Source: Corynebacterium tuscaniense (lineage in GTDB: Bacteria > Actinomycetota > Actinomycetes > Mycobacteriales > Mycobacteriaceae). From it: a stretch of 35,476 bases of DNA. Position 1 is the stretch's first letter, and every line of letters begins with the position of its first letter. Location: assembly GCF_008693065.1 (NCBI RefSeq), contig NZ_VXKH01000016.1, forward strand, positions 1 through 35,476, written 5' to 3'. Position numbers and translations under genes: made by a program. Shown piece after piece: positions 18,015 to 28,688 of the stretch. The notes below the pieces were generated by a model. The model was not told the origin of the DNA and ran no database searches. It saw only the letters and a program-made list of their open reading frames with translations.

Positions 18015-18452
18015 GTGACTTCCGCAACCACCCCCACATCCGAACCCGCCGAGTTTGATGACCCTCAGGCCCCCCTCAAGCGAGCCCTTAAACTCGGTGG
18101 TTGGGCACTTGTGTTGCTCACCATTGTCTCCCTGGCTATCTGGGGAGGAATGCGCGACCTCCCCGGTATCTGGGGTGTTCTTATTGGTGCCGCAATCGGT
18201 GGAGGATTCGTCCTACTTACCGTGATTTCGGTGTTGGCCACAGCGAATACGTCGCCAAGCACCACGATGGCTGTTGTGCTTGGGAGCTGGATGCTCAAGC
18301 TCATCGTTTTGATCGTGGTGCTTTTTGTGCTGCGCGGCATGGACTTCTACGACACTGCCGCGTTAGGTGTCACGGTGATCCTCGCGCTCATCGTGGTTTT
18401 GGGGTCCGAAGTGTGGGGGATCATGACCACGCGGGCCACCTACGTGGGGTAG
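18015..18452 (+). CDS. AtpI-like small membrane protein preceding the ATP synthase genes
   Basis: The 145-residue product has a soluble N-terminus of about 35 residues, rich in Pro, Thr and Ser. Four hydrophobic segments follow, at about 32-50, 56-78, 86-106 and 112-134. Its place directly upstream of atpB and its four-helix pattern suggest the AtpI-type protein that helps assemble the c-ring, but there is no strong motif and the assignment rests mainly on position. Two GTG codons could start it, at 18009 and 18015. The second is eight bases after a TAGAAT box and is preferred. A short G/C-rich hairpin without a U-tract follows at 18449-18470. Confidence 0.75.
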   Translation: MTSATTPTSEPAEFDDPQAPLKRALKLGGWALVLLTIVSLAIWGGMRDLPGIWGVLIGAAIGGGFVLLTVISVLATANTSPSTTMAVVLGSWMLKLIVLIVVLFVLRGMDFYDTAALGVTVILALIVVLGSEVWGIMTTRATYVG

Positions 18453-18806
18453 GGGGCACGCCCCATCTACTATCCCCCTGTTTGAGTCCTGTGACTGAGC
18501 TAACAAACCCCTATAACCTGCCTTAACAGGCAACAATGAGAGGATGCCCACTTTCGGGTGCGACAAGCTCCCCCCAACATGCCCGATTATGTCGAACGAC
18601 TGATAGGCTAATCGCGGGTTAGAAGGAGAGAGCTACACCTTTTGGGGTTATCCGCCCGCTTCTTCTAGATCATCCCCTGCACCGCGGTAGCTGATGTGCG
18701 ACGGAGTCCGCCGCGGAAGGCAGATTTTGAAGACGTCCATCGCACCGCACATGAAAACTGTGCGGCCCGAGAACGGGAGAGAACGCTGAGCGTTGTAACT
18801 TTGGCC
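18453..18806 (+). promoter_or_regulatory. Leader and promoter region of the atp operon
   Basis: This 354-bp gap holds no confident gene. Near its start is a hairpin spanning the end of the previous gene (GTAGGGGG with CCCC-AT-CTAC, 18449-18470), without a U-run. Possible -10 boxes are TATAAC at 18512-18517, with TGTGAC 16 bp upstream, and TAGGCT at 18604-18609. Neither is decisive. A purine-rich AGAAGGAGAG (18621-18630) and a 31-codon reading frame (18694-18789) ending 17 bases before atpB suggest a long leader with possible small translated units. No known riboswitch was recognised. Confidence 0.4.
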
Positions 18807-19604
18807 ATGAAGGGTAGCTTCCACGCACCCGAACTGGACCCAGAATTTTTCCCGGGGCAATACTACGGCCAAATGCTGGGGGAGGACTTCCTCGGCGGTT
18901 GGTTCGCGCTGGACCGCATCATGATCGTGCGTCTCATCATGGCGCTCATCCTTGTGGTTCTTTTTGCAATCGCCTTCCGGAACCCCAAGTTGGTTCCTTC
19001 CGGCCTGCAAAACCTTGGTGAGGTCGCAGTGGACTTCGTCCGCCTGCACATCGCTGAGGACATCTTGGGCAAGAAGGAGGGTCGTCGATTCCTTCCGGTT
19101 ATCGCCACGATCTTCTTCACAGTGCTCTTCATGAACGTGGCTACGATCATTCCGGGCCTGAACATATCGCCTAGCTCCCGTATCGGTCTTCCGATCGTGC
19201 TGGCAGTGGTCGGGTACTTCACCATGATCTACGCGGGCGCAGCCCGTCACGGCTTCGGCAAATACGTGAAGCACTCACTCGTGATTCCTAACTTGCCTCC
19301 GGCGCTCCACCTCCTGGTGGTGCCGATCGAGTTTTTCTCGACATTCATTTTGCGACCGGTCACCCTGGCTCTTCGTCTTATGGCGAACTTCCTGGCTGGC
19401 CACATCATTCTCGTCCTGCTGTACTCTGCCACGAACTTCTTCTTCTGGCAGCTGAACGCCTGGACGGCACTGAGTGGCATGACCCTCATCGCAGCGATCC
19501 TGTTCACCCTGTACGAGTTGATTGTTATCTTCCTGCAGGCGTACATCTTCGCCCTCCTGGTCGCGGTGTACATCGAGCTGTCGTTGCACGCAGATTCGCA
19601 CTAG
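18807..19604 (+). CDS. atpB: ATP synthase F0 subunit a
   Basis: Subunit a forms the proton half-channels next to the c-ring. The 265-residue membrane protein has the essential arginine at R190 in helix 4 (LALRLMANFLAGH) and further conserved polar residues in the last helix (YELIVIFLQAYIF). The start is uncertain. ATG at 18807 gives the usual KGSFHAPELDPEFFPG opening but has no good ribosome binding site. TTG at 18801 is a near alternative, and GGGAGAG (18775-18781) is 25 bases upstream. The longer frame from 18696 adds a basic, non-membrane stretch unlike the family. It is the first gene of atpBEFHAGDC. Confidence 0.95.
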   Translation: MKGSFHAPELDPEFFPGQYYGQMLGEDFLGGWFALDRIMIVRLIMALILVVLFAIAFRNPKLVPSGLQNLGEVAVDFVRLHIAEDILGKKEGRRFLPVIATIFFTVLFMNVATIIPGLNISPSSRIGLPIVLAVVGYFTMIYAGAARHGFGKYVKHSLVIPNLPPALHLLVVPIEFFSTFILRPVTLALRLMANFLAGHIILVLLYSATNFFFWQLNAWTALSGMTLIAAILFTLYELIVIFLQAYIFALLVAVYIELSLHADSH

Positions 19605-19637
19605 TCAGGCGCGAACTGACTGACACTGGCCAACTGA

Positions 19638-19955
<318 letters not shown>

Positions 19956-20008
19956 AGAAACTCCTTAACCCAGAAGTTTCATAAAACCATTTAGATCAGG
20001 AGCACCGC

Positions 20009-20590
20009 ATGACGAACGTCATCTACCTACTTGCAGCCGAGGGGGCAGAGCAGTTGCCGCTTGAGGGCGGAAACTCCATCCTGCTGCCGAAGGCTTACGA
20101 CATCGTCTGGTCTCTCGTCGTCTTCCTCGTTATCTTCCTGCTCTTCTGGAAGTTTGTGCTTCCAAAGTTCCAGGAGGTGCTCGCGGAGCGCGAAGACAAG
20201 ATCAAGGGCGGTATCGAGCGGGCTGAGACCGCACAAGCACAGGCCAAGGCTGCTCTGGAAAAGAACAACGCTCAACTCGCTGAGGCACGCGCCGAAGCTG
20301 CTGAGATCCGCGAAGCTGCCCGTCAAAAGGGCAAGGAAATCGAAGCAGAGGCGCGCGTCAAGGCTGAAGAAGAGTCCCGTCGCATTGTCGAATCCGGTGA
20401 GAAGCAGCTGCTGGCCTCGCGTGAGCAGGTCGTCGCAGAGCTTCGCAATGAGCTGGGCCAGAACTCCATCAACCTCGCTGAGGAACTCCTCGGCGCTGAG
20501 TTGTCGGATTCCACCCGCCGCTCCAACACCATCGACAACTTCCTGAGCCAGCTGGACACCGTGTCCGCACGCTCGGCCACCCGGAAGTGA
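20009..20590 (+). CDS. atpF: ATP synthase F0 subunit b
   Basis: Subunit b is the peripheral stalk that holds F1 against the rotor. The 193-residue protein has one membrane helix (about residues 31-52) and then a long charged coiled coil rich in Ala, Glu, Lys and Arg (about 55-175). TCAGGAG precedes the ATG at 20009. The N-terminal 30 residues outside the helix are typical of actinobacterial b subunits. Its stop codon overlaps a possible GTG start of atpH (GTGA), so the two genes are probably coupled. It is a separate b subunit, not the b-delta fusion found in mycobacteria. Confidence 0.95.
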   Translation: MTNVIYLLAAEGAEQLPLEGGNSILLPKAYDIVWSLVVFLVIFLLFWKFVLPKFQEVLAEREDKIKGGIERAETAQAQAKAALEKNNAQLAEARAEAAEIREAARQKGKEIEAEARVKAEEESRRIVESGEKQLLASREQVVAELRNELGQNSINLAEELLGAELSDSTRRSNTIDNFLSQLDTVSARSATRK

Positions 20591-20598
20591 GGGCGTCG

Positions 20599-21438
20599 AT
20601 GAGAGCAGCGAGCCGCGAAGCACTGTCGAATGTTGCGCAGAAGCTGGACGCGTTCATCCGCGACACCGACAGCGCTGACACCGTTTCCGTAGCAGCCCAG
20701 ATCGGCACCGAGCTGTTCCTTGTCGTGGACCAGCTTGAAAAGGACCGCACTCTGCGCGTTGCCGTTGCTGATTCTTCCCTCGCAGAAGAGCAGCGCACCG
20801 GGATCATCAGTGAGGTTTTCGGCGGTAAAGTCGCCGAGCCAACCCTGAACATCCTGCGTGAAGCAGCAGCACAGGTATGGTCCACGCCACGCGAGTTCCG
20901 TGCAGGACTCGTGCACCTGGGCCGTCGCGCACTTCTGCGCGGCGCAGAGAGCGAAGGCAAGTTGGAAACTGTCGAAGGAGAACTCTTCGCACTTTCCCGC
21001 CTCCTCGAGCGCGAAAGCGAACTCACCCAGCTGCTGTCCGACCGCACCGCCACCGCAGACCAGAAGCGATCCCTTCTGGCCAACGTGCTCTACGGCAAGG
21101 TGTCCATGTACACCGAAGCCCTGGCACTTCAGGTGGTGGGACGTCCCGAGAAGAACCCGGTCGACGATATTGCGGGCATCTCCCGCGAATCGGCCGAGTT
21201 GACCGGCAAGACTGTCGCAGAGGTCACCTCTGCTGCGAAACTTTCCGCTTCTCAGCGCGACGTACTGGCAGAAAAGCTAGGCAAGATTTACGGCCGCGAG
21301 ATGGCTATCCACACTGAGGTTGACCCCAGCCTCCTCGGCGGTGTGACCATCCGCGTTGGCGACGAGCAGATTGACGGCTCCACGCGAGGCAAGCTTGCCC
21401 GCCTGCGTGCCGACATGGCTGCCAACACGGCTTACTAG
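20599..21438 (+). CDS. atpH: ATP synthase F1 subunit delta
   Basis: Subunit delta joins the F1 head to the b stalk. The 279-residue protein is about 100 residues longer than the 180 usual in other bacteria, a length I recall as normal for corynebacteria. The conserved C-terminal part includes the EVDPSLLGGVTIRVGDEQIDGS region. Two starts are possible: GTG 20587, overlapping the atpF stop, and ATG 20599, which has GTGAGGG five bases upstream and gives an opening of MRAASREALS. The second is preferred. atpA follows closely. Confidence 0.93.
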   Translation: MRAASREALSNVAQKLDAFIRDTDSADTVSVAAQIGTELFLVVDQLEKDRTLRVAVADSSLAEEQRTGIISEVFGGKVAEPTLNILREAAAQVWSTPREFRAGLVHLGRRALLRGAESEGKLETVEGELFALSRLLERESELTQLLSDRTATADQKRSLLANVLYGKVSMYTEALALQVVGRPEKNPVDDIAGISRESAELTGKTVAEVTSAAKLSASQRDVLAEKLGKIYGREMAIHTEVDPSLLGGVTIRVGDEQIDGSTRGKLARLRADMAANTAY

Positions 21439-21480
21439 AACAAAAATATGCTGGAAGAAACTACCGAGAGCAGGAAGAAC

Positions 21481-23127
21481 ATGGCGGAGCTGACGATCTC
21501 CTCCGATGAGATCCGTAGCGCGATAGCGAACTACACCTCGAGCTACTCCGCGGAGGCCTCCCGTGAGGAGGTCGGCGCGGTGACGTCGGCTGCAGATGGT
21601 ATTGCCCAGGTTTCAGGGCTGCCGGGCTGCATGACCAACGAGCTGCTTGAGTTCCCGAATGGCGTCATCGGCGTCGCTCAGAACCTTGAGACCGACTCCA
21701 TTGGTGTCGTGGTCCTGGGTAATTTTGAGACGATTTCCGAGGGCGACAAAGTTGTGAGGACCGGCGAGGTCCTGTCCATCCCGGTTGGGGATAACTTCCT
21801 CGGCCGCGTGATCAACCCCCTGGGTCAGCCGATCGACGGCTTGGGCCCGATCGAGTCCGACGAAGAGCGTGTGCTGGAGCTTCAGGCCGCAGGCGTGCTT
21901 GACCGTCAGCCGGTCGAAGAACCAATGCAGACTGGCATTAAGGCTATCGACGCAATGACCCCGATCGGCCGTGGCCAGCGCCAGCTGATCATTGGTGACC
22001 GTAAGACGGGTAAGACCGCGGTCTGCATTGACACCATCCTTAACCAGAAGGCTTTCTGGGAGACCGGCGACAAGACCAAGCAGGTCCGTTGTATTTACGT
22101 CGCCATCGGCCAGAAGGGCTCGACCATCGCAGGTGTGCGCCGCACCCTCGAGGAAAACGGCGCCCTGGAGTACACCACCATCGTGGCTGCTCCGGCCTCC
22201 GATTCCGCAGGCTTCAAGTGGCTTGCACCGTTCGCCGGTGCAGCTCTGGGCCAGCACTGGATGTACCAGGGCAACCACGTCCTGGTTATCTACGATGACC
22301 TGACCAAGCAGGCTGAGGCATACCGCGCCATCTCGCTGCTGCTGCGTCGCCCGCCGGGCCGCGAGGCTTACCCGGGTGACGTCTTCTACCTGCACTCCCG
22401 TCTGCTGGAGCGTGCAGCGAAGCTGAACGACGAGCTGGGTGCAGGCTCTCTGACCGCGCTCCCGATCATCGAGACCAAGGCGAATGACGTCGGTGCTTTC
22501 ATTCCGACCAACGTCATCTCGATTACGGACGGTCAGTGCTTCCTCCAGTCCGATCTCTTCAATCAGGGTGTGCGCCCTGCTATTGACGTGGGTATCTCCG
22601 TGTCCCGTGTTGGTGGCGCCGCGCAGACGAAGGGCATGAAGAAGGTCGCAGGTAACCTGCGTCTGGATCTGGCCGCATACCGCGACCTCGAGTCCTTCGC
22701 AGCGTTCGCCTCTGACCTGGATGATGCGTCCAAGCGTCAGCTTGAGCGTGGCCAGCGCCTTGTCGAGCTGCTGAAGCAGTCTGAAAACTCGCCGCAGCCG
22801 GTGGAGTTCCAGATCATCTCCATCTTCCTCGCTAACGAGGGCGTCTTCGACTCCGTTCCCGTCGCGGACGTTCGCCGTTACGAGGCAGAGCTCCACGAGT
22901 TCATCCGTGCCGAGGCCCCCGAAGTCTATGCACAGATCGACGGTGGTGCAGCGCTTTCCGACGAGTCCCAGGAGACCCTGCGTCGCGTCAACGAGCGCTT
23001 CGCTGCTTCCTTCCAGACCTCTGACGATGAGCACATCGTGCGCGAGCCGGAAGCTGAGGCTTTGGAGTCCGATGAGGTGTCCAAGAACCAGCTCACCATT
23101 TCTCGCAAGTCGCAGAAGCGTGCTTAA
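21481..23127 (+). CDS. atpA: ATP synthase F1 subunit alpha
   Basis: Alpha carries the non-catalytic nucleotide sites of the F1 hexamer. The 548-residue protein has a beta-barrel N-terminal domain, the Walker A GDRKTGKT (172-179), the Walker B region LVIYDD, and the arginine finger in the SVSRVGGAA motif. The C-terminal 30-40 residues after the helical domain are charged and variable. ATG at 21481 has GCAGGAAG upstream and gives the expected [11 protein letters not shown] opening. An earlier in-frame ATG (21448) adds 11 residues without a good ribosome binding site. Confidence 0.97.
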   Translation: MAELTISSDEIRSAIANYTSSYSAEASREEVGAVTSAADGIAQVSGLPGCMTNELLEFPNGVIGVAQNLETDSIGVVVLGNFETISEGDKVVRTGEVLSIPVGDNFLGRVINPLGQPIDGLGPIESDEERVLELQAAGVLDRQPVEEPMQTGIKAIDAMTPIGRGQRQLIIGDRKTGKTAVCIDTILNQKAFWETGDKTKQVRCIYVAIGQKGSTIAGVRRTLEENGALEYTTIVAAPASDSAGFKWLAPFAGAALGQHWMYQGNHVLVIYDDLTKQAEAYRAISLLLRRPPGREAYPGDVFYLHSRLLERAAKLNDELGAGSLTALPIIETKANDVGAFIPTNVISITDGQCFLQSDLFNQGVRPAIDVGISVSRVGGAAQTKGMKKVAGNLRLDLAAYRDLESFAAFASDLDDASKRQLERGQRLVELLKQSENSPQPVEFQIISIFLANEGVFDSVPVADVRRYEAELHEFIRAEAPEVYAQIDGGAALSDESQETLRRVNERFAASFQTSDDEHIVREPEAEALESDEVSKNQLTISRKSQKRA

Positions 23128-23202
23128 CCGGGCACAAACCGGTTAACACGGAAGTTGACACTTTGAAAAGAAACGACTTAAGAGAAGGGAGGAGCACACA
23201 CC

Positions 23203-24177
23203 ATGGCAACACTTCGCGAATTGCGTGACCGAATCCGGTCAGTCAACTCAACGAAGAAGATCACCAAGGCCCAGGAGCTGATTGCGACTTCGCGCATCAC
23301 CAAGGCCCAGCAGCGCGTTGCTGCGGCACAGCCGTACGCCAACGAGATGCAGGACGTCATGGAGCGGCTTGCCGCTGCAACATCCCTGGACCACCCGATG
23401 CTTCATGAACGTGAGAACGGCAAGGTCGCCGCGATGCTCGTGGTCACGTCTGACCGCGGCATGGCCGGTGGCTATAACCACAATGTTCTTAAGAAGGCTG
23501 CCGAGCTGGAGAAGATGCTCATTGAATCCGGCTATGACGTAGTCCGCTACGTCACCGGTGGCAAGGGCGTCACCCACTACGACTTCCGTGATCAGGAGAT
23601 TGCGGGTGCGTGGACCGGGTGGTCCCAGGACCCATCGTGGGAGGCAACCCACGATGTGCGGCACCACATGATCCGCGGCTTCCAGGCAAGCTCCGAAGGC
23701 GAAGCACCGTGGCGTGAAGGCCTGCGTGCACCGGAAGGCCAACCGGTTATCGGTTTTGACCAGGTGCATGTTGTGTACACGAAGTTCGTGTCCATGCTTT
23801 CGCAGGAAGCCACTGTCCACCAGCTGCTTCCCATCGAGCCTGTTTTTGAGGACGTCGAGTTCGAGCAGGAAGATTTGCTCACCACTTCGGGCAATGTGCA
23901 GCCGGACATGGACTTTGAACCGGATGCAGAGACCCTGATGGAGCAGCTGCTTCCCGCGTACGTTTCCAGGTCGCTCTATTCGATCTTCTTGGAAGCGTCC
24001 GCAGCGGAATCTGCGTCGCGCCGTACGGCCATGAAGAACGCAACGGACAACGCCACCGAGCTGGCTGGCGAACTGTCCCGTGAAGCCAACCAGTTGCGTC
24101 AGGCAAAAATCACCCAGGAAATCACCGAGATTATCGGCGGCGCTGGCGCGTTGTCCGGTAGCGGAGAAAGTGACTAA
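23203..24177 (+). CDS. atpG: ATP synthase F1 subunit gamma
   Basis: Gamma is the central rotor shaft inside the alpha/beta hexamer. The 324-residue protein begins with the conserved ATLRELRDRIRSVNSTKKITKA helix region and ends with the matching C-terminal helix (ASRRTAMKNATDNA, then RQAKITQEITEIIGGAGAL). It is longer than the E. coli protein by about 35 residues in the middle Rossmann-like domain, as in other Actinobacteria. A strong GGGAGGAG site precedes the ATG after a 75-bp spacer. atpD starts three bases after its stop. Confidence 0.96.
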   Translation: MATLRELRDRIRSVNSTKKITKAQELIATSRITKAQQRVAAAQPYANEMQDVMERLAAATSLDHPMLHERENGKVAAMLVVTSDRGMAGGYNHNVLKKAAELEKMLIESGYDVVRYVTGGKGVTHYDFRDQEIAGAWTGWSQDPSWEATHDVRHHMIRGFQASSEGEAPWREGLRAPEGQPVIGFDQVHVVYTKFVSMLSQEATVHQLLPIEPVFEDVEFEQEDLLTTSGNVQPDMDFEPDAETLMEQLLPAYVSRSLYSIFLEASAAESASRRTAMKNATDNATELAGELSREANQLRQAKITQEITEIIGGAGALSGSGESD

Positions 24178-25707
<1,530 letters not shown>

Positions 25708-25716
25708 GAGTAGCTC

Positions 25717-26079
25717 ATGGCTGAAATCACCGCGCAACTGGTATCGGTTGACCGCATGCTGTGGAAGGGCGGAGCATCTATTGTCACCGCTCAGACCACC
25801 GAAGGTGAGATCGGCGTGCTGCCTGGCCACGAGCCGTTCTTGGGCCAGCTCAAGGATAACGGTGTCGTGACCATCACCCCGACCAGCGGCGATAAAATTG
25901 TTGCTGCTGTTCAGGGCGGGTTCGTCTCTGTGACGGGCAACAAGGTCACTATTCTCGCTGACTTCGCTATCTTCGCCGACGAGGTGGACGCTAACGAAGC
26001 TTTCGATGAGGATGATCCGACTGCGAAGGCTCGCCACGAAGCCGAGCAGGCGGCCCTGCGTCGTAAGGGCAGCGCTTAA
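25717..26079 (+). CDS. atpC: ATP synthase F1 subunit epsilon
   Basis: Epsilon binds the gamma shaft and can restrain ATP hydrolysis. The 120-residue protein has the N-terminal beta-sandwich ([16 protein letters not shown], then [17 protein letters not shown]) and a short C-terminal helical part ([19 protein letters not shown]). The length is typical of actinobacterial epsilon, shorter than in E. coli. TAGGAGTAG precedes the ATG. It is the last gene of the operon and is followed by an intrinsic terminator. Confidence 0.95.
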   Translation: MAEITAQLVSVDRMLWKGGASIVTAQTTEGEIGVLPGHEPFLGQLKDNGVVTITPTSGDKIVAAVQGGFVSVTGNKVTILADFAIFADEVDANEAFDEDDPTAKARHEAEQAALRRKGSA

Positions 26080-26097
26080 GTTCTCCGGCATTTTCTT

Positions 26098-26138
26098 AAC
26101 CCCGTCGTCCCTTCCTGGGAGGACGGGGGTTCTTTTTT
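26098..26138 (+). terminator. Intrinsic terminator of the atp operon
   Basis: A GC-rich stem (left arm AACCCCGTCGTCCC at 26098-26111, right arm GGGAGGACGGGGGTT at 26117-26131, with one bulge and one mismatch) encloses a five-base loop. A TCTTTTTT run follows. It lies 18 bp after the atpC stop codon and is the clearest rho-independent terminator in the window. Confidence 0.92.
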
Positions 26139-26196
26139 GCTTATCGACGTAAAAATCCCCAACTTTTGGCGGTTCAAACTCTGATCATTGGCTGGG

Positions 26197-26202
26197 TAGA
26201 CT
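26197..26202 (+). promoter_or_regulatory. -10 box (TAGACT) for the leaderless DUF2550 gene
   Basis: TAGACT lies eight bases before the ATG at 26211, and TTCAAA (26173-26178) is a fair -35 box at 18-bp spacing. No ribosome binding site precedes the ATG. The promoter lies just after the atp terminator, so the gene is transcribed on its own. Confidence 0.6.
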
Positions 26203-26210
26203 GTTCCCCT

Positions 26211-26669
26211 ATGAAGCTGCTCTGGATCGCCCTTGGACTTGTCGCGGTAGTATTTTTCGCGGCGGGCGTGTGGCGGTTCGTTGCAGTGCGTAAGACCGGC
26301 ACCCAAGCGCTCATGCGTGCACTGCCGGCAGAGAATGTGCACGGGTGGCGTCATGGGATTGTGCGGTACAGCGGTTCTAGGATGACCTTTTACATGCTAC
26401 GTTCCCTATCCTTTGGTGCAGACGTAGTGCTTAGCCGCAACGCTATTCACGTCACCGGTAGACGCCAGGCCACCGAGATCGAACGGGAGTTTATGCCCGG
26501 GGTCGAGGTGGTCATTGTTTTTTCTGCGGATGGCCGCGAGTATGAGTTTGCTTGCGACCGGCATACGGCGATGGCTCTGGTGTCGTGGTTGGAGTCGGCC
26601 CCGGATCGTCGTCAAGTGCGTACTGATATGAACGACTTACGCCACCGCGCGTTCCGCACACACCAGTAG
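26211..26669 (+). CDS. DUF2550 family membrane-anchored protein
   Basis: The 152-residue protein begins with one membrane helix (about residues 3-22, with few charged residues before it) and then a soluble domain with many arginines (for example [16 protein letters not shown]). It matches the actinobacterial DUF2550 family, which lies next to atpC in mycobacteria too. The function is unknown. The start at 26211 is set by the promoter eight bases upstream, as an extension to 26166 would run through it. nucS follows 19 bp later but has its own candidate promoter. Confidence 0.8.
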   Translation: MKLLWIALGLVAVVFFAAGVWRFVAVRKTGTQALMRALPAENVHGWRHGIVRYSGSRMTFYMLRSLSFGADVVLSRNAIHVTGRRQATEIEREFMPGVEVVIVFSADGREYEFACDRHTAMALVSWLESAPDRRQVRTDMNDLRHRAFRTHQ

Positions 26670-26675
26670 CCCGGC

Positions 26676-26681
26676 TAGGGT
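26676..26681 (+). promoter_or_regulatory. -10 box (TAGGGT) for a leaderless nucS
   Basis: TAGGGT lies seven bases before the nucS ATG. TGGAGG (26681-26686) overlaps its end and is too close to the ATG (two bases) to act as a normal ribosome binding site. The leaderless reading is therefore preferred, though transcription from the upstream gene is possible. Confidence 0.45.
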
Positions 26682-26688
26682 GGAGGCC

Positions 26689-27381
26689 ATGCGTCTTGTT
26701 ATCGCCCGGTGCTCAGTGGATTATGTTGGTCGGCTTGATGCCCATTTGCCGCTCGCGGATCGTCTTATCTTGGTTAAAGCCGATGGATCTTTGTCTGTTC
26801 ACGCGGATGATCGCGCCTATAAGCCGTTGAATTGGATGACACCGCCATGCACGATCACAGAGGAGGCGATCGTGGATGTAGACGGGGAGGACACTGGCGC
26901 GTCCCTATGGGTCGTGGAAAACCCCAAGGGGGAGCAGCTGCGCGTGACTATTGAGGAGGTCCACGCGGACGTCACGTACGATCTTGGCGAAGATCCCGGC
27001 TTGATCAAAGACGGCGTGGAGGCACACCTGCAGGAGCTTCTCGCCGACCACATTGAAACGCTTGGTAGCGGTTTCACTCTCGTCCGCCGCGAATACCCGA
27101 CCCCCTTGGGCCCGGTGGACATCATGGCGCGCGATCAAAACGGAGCTGCTGTTGCCGTGGAGGTGAAGCGACGTGGAGGCATCGATGGTGTTGAGCAATT
27201 GACGCGTTACGTGGAGATGCTCAACCGCGACGCGCTGCTACGCCCTGTGCGCGGCGTTTTTGCAGCACAGGAAATCAAGCCACAGGCCCGCACGTTGGCG
27301 GAAGACCGTGGCATTGAGTGCGTCACGCTTGACTATGACGAGCTGCGCGGCATCGAATCGAACGAACTCCGTCTGTTCTAG
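26689..27381 (+). CDS. nucS: Mismatch-specific endonuclease NucS/EndoMS
   Basis: NucS cuts both strands at DNA mismatches and gives Actinobacteria their MutS/MutL-independent mismatch repair. The 230-residue protein has an N-terminal DNA-binding/dimerisation half and a C-terminal RecB-like nuclease domain. The catalytic set is D144 (VDIMARD), E158 and K160 (VEVKRRGG). It ends in SNELRLF; a C-terminal motif of this kind is reported to bind the replication clamp. ATG at 26689 matches the family opening [16 protein letters not shown]; an upstream ATG/GTG at 26680 adds three residues. Confidence 0.95.
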   Translation: MRLVIARCSVDYVGRLDAHLPLADRLILVKADGSLSVHADDRAYKPLNWMTPPCTITEEAIVDVDGEDTGASLWVVENPKGEQLRVTIEEVHADVTYDLGEDPGLIKDGVEAHLQELLADHIETLGSGFTLVRREYPTPLGPVDIMARDQNGAAVAVEVKRRGGIDGVEQLTRYVEMLNRDALLRPVRGVFAAQEIKPQARTLAEDRGIECVTLDYDELRGIESNELRLF

Positions 27382-27385
27382 CGTC

Positions 27386-27673
27386 ATGCCACGCCGAAAT
27401 CGCCGGGCCACCGCTAGGGTGCCGCGCCCGTTGCCACGCGATGGCAGCGCATACTGGGGCACCCGTGAAGAAGAGGGGCCTAGTTGGGCTAATGGGGAGA
27501 TCTACCTCGTGCGTCAGATGGGGTCAGCTTCTGCCACGAAGTTCTATATCTGTCCGCGCTGCAACCAGAACATTCCGCCTGGTGTTGCACACATCGTCGC
27601 CTGGCCCCGCGACACGGGTGGACGGGCTGATGATCGCCGTCATTGGCACCGTCACTGCTGGGCCTCGCGCTAG
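27386..27673 (+). CDS. Small basic protein with a CxxC/HxHxxC zinc-type motif, unknown function
   Basis: The 95-residue product starts four bases after the nucS stop codon, without a clear ribosome binding site, so translation is probably coupled to nucS. The first 20 residues are basic and rich in Arg and Pro (MPRRNRRATARVPRPLP). The C-terminal part has C56-P-R-C59 and H86-W-H-R-H90-C91, spaced like a zinc-binding knuckle. I recall small genes of this kind annotated as hypothetical or ATP/GTP-binding next to nucS in other Actinobacteria, but I see no nucleotide-binding motif. An involvement with NucS is an inference from position only. A longer frame from 27260 overlaps nucS and is not supported. 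Confidence 0.7.
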   Translation: MPRRNRRATARVPRPLPRDGSAYWGTREEEGPSWANGEIYLVRQMGSASATKFYICPRCNQNIPPGVAHIVAWPRDTGGRADDRRHWHRHCWASR

Positions 27674-28620
27674 ACCTCCACCCCCGTTCCGTAAAGGGAG
27701 TTCATGGCCCCGAATCTTCGGTGTGGGCTATCCACCCCCGGTGGTAGTAATCGTCCGCGGGGTGAGACCCAGGTGGGGGTTCCTACGAGCATCTCGATAC
27801 GCCCGCGCCTGGCCCGATGCGCATCGTCGTCGTTGACACGATTGTGATAGCGGCACAGGGGAGCGAGGTTGTTCAGGTTCGTTTCCCCACCGTTCTTCCA
27901 CGCTGTGATGTGGTGAATCTTGCAGCTATCCGCACCGCGCCGGCAACCGGGGCCGGCGCGCACCGGCATGGTAGCCCGGACTAAGTCACGCTGCTTGTCG
28001 TTGGCAAAGCGCGCCTCCCGGTAGAGGTTTACCGCACCATGCGTGGGGCGGAACAGTGCCGCTTCAAGCCGGTTCTCGTGCGTAGCGACGAATTGGTTCA
28101 CGTACTCCGCACCCGTCATCGTGGTGCCGTCGGTGAGGCCGAGGATGACATCGTCATCGTGGCCGTGATAATGCGAACGTACTCGGGCAGCGGGATGAGT
28201 AGCTGGGGTCGCGGGACAGCGGGTGCGACCCCGCCGCCACCACGCATGAGGTTTAAGAAACTTTGGACGAGCTGTGGCCCGGCTGGTTTGGAAGCGTCCA
28301 GATTGCGGTTGAGCTCGTACTCCAAGTCGGTGATGTCACGCTCAGAACCGGTGATAGCCACTGTGCGGTTTCCTTCTTGGCTGGTGCTGAAAGACACCCC
28401 AATCTGCGGTGGTTTCTTCTTCGCCGGAATGAGCTTTTTCGCTAGCGCCATGAGTGCTCGGTACGTCGAGCGTGTGCGCACGGCCGCGCTGAGTAATTTG
28501 AGGCGTAGCTGAGTGCGAGTGCGCTAAGACATCGAGCGCGGAGCCAGTCATCACCTCCAACATTGCGTGGAACGGGTCTGGTCCCCGCGTCTGGGGTGGG
28601 GTGCTGCTAAAAGTGTTCAT
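27670..28620 (-). pseudogene. HNH endonuclease, DUF222/13E12-type, disrupted by two frameshifts
   Basis: Three overlapping minus-strand frames together make one protein of about 315 residues. It starts at ATG 28620 (MNTFSSTPPQTRGPDPFHAM). The middle part is in a second frame (LRLKLLSAAVRTRSTYRAL onward). The C-terminal part returns to the first frame and carries the HNH nuclease signature (CRRGADSCKIHHITAWKNGG, then NLAPLCRYHNR). The first break, near 28505-28512, is one extra base or two missing. The second, near 28163-28167, is one missing base. The family (DUF222 with HNH, mycobacterial 13E12 repeat proteins) is multi-copy and repeat-associated. A TAGCTT -10 box lies seven bases before the start. 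Sequencing error at two sites is the main alternative. Confidence 0.8.
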
Positions 28621-28627
28621 GCTTTGG

Positions 28628-28656
28628 AAGCTAGCGCCCCAAAAGACGACCGTAAA
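28628..28656 (-). promoter_or_regulatory. Promoter of the HNH pseudogene
   Basis: On the minus strand, TTTACG (28651-28656) and TAGCTT (28628-28633) are 17 bp apart. The -10 box is seven bases before the ATG at 28620. This again fits a leaderless start. Confidence 0.45.
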
Positions 28657-28658
28657 CA

Positions 28659-28688
28659 GAAAAGTGTCCACAAGAGTGGACACTTTTC
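28659..28688. repeat. Perfect 13-bp inverted repeat with 4-base loop
   Basis: GAAAAGTGTCCAC (28659-28671) and its exact complement (28676-28688) flank AAGA. It lies 151 bp past the glgB stop codon and immediately upstream of the HNH pseudogene's -35 box. On the minus strand the stem ends in TTTTCTGTTT, so it could terminate the glgE-glgB transcript. It could equally be an operator or an end of a mobile repeat. Confidence 0.7.

Noticed and set aside
18643..18669. Eight-codon TTG-started frame after AGAAGGAGAG in the atp leader
   Set aside because: Too short and the spacing from the purine stretch is long. It could be chance; only the larger frame at 18694 was kept as a finding.
21613..23034. 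473-codon minus-strand frame across atpA, with a similar one at 23248-24573 across atpG/atpD
   Set aside because: Shadows of highly conserved ATP synthase genes. No ribosome binding sites and no recognisable domains.
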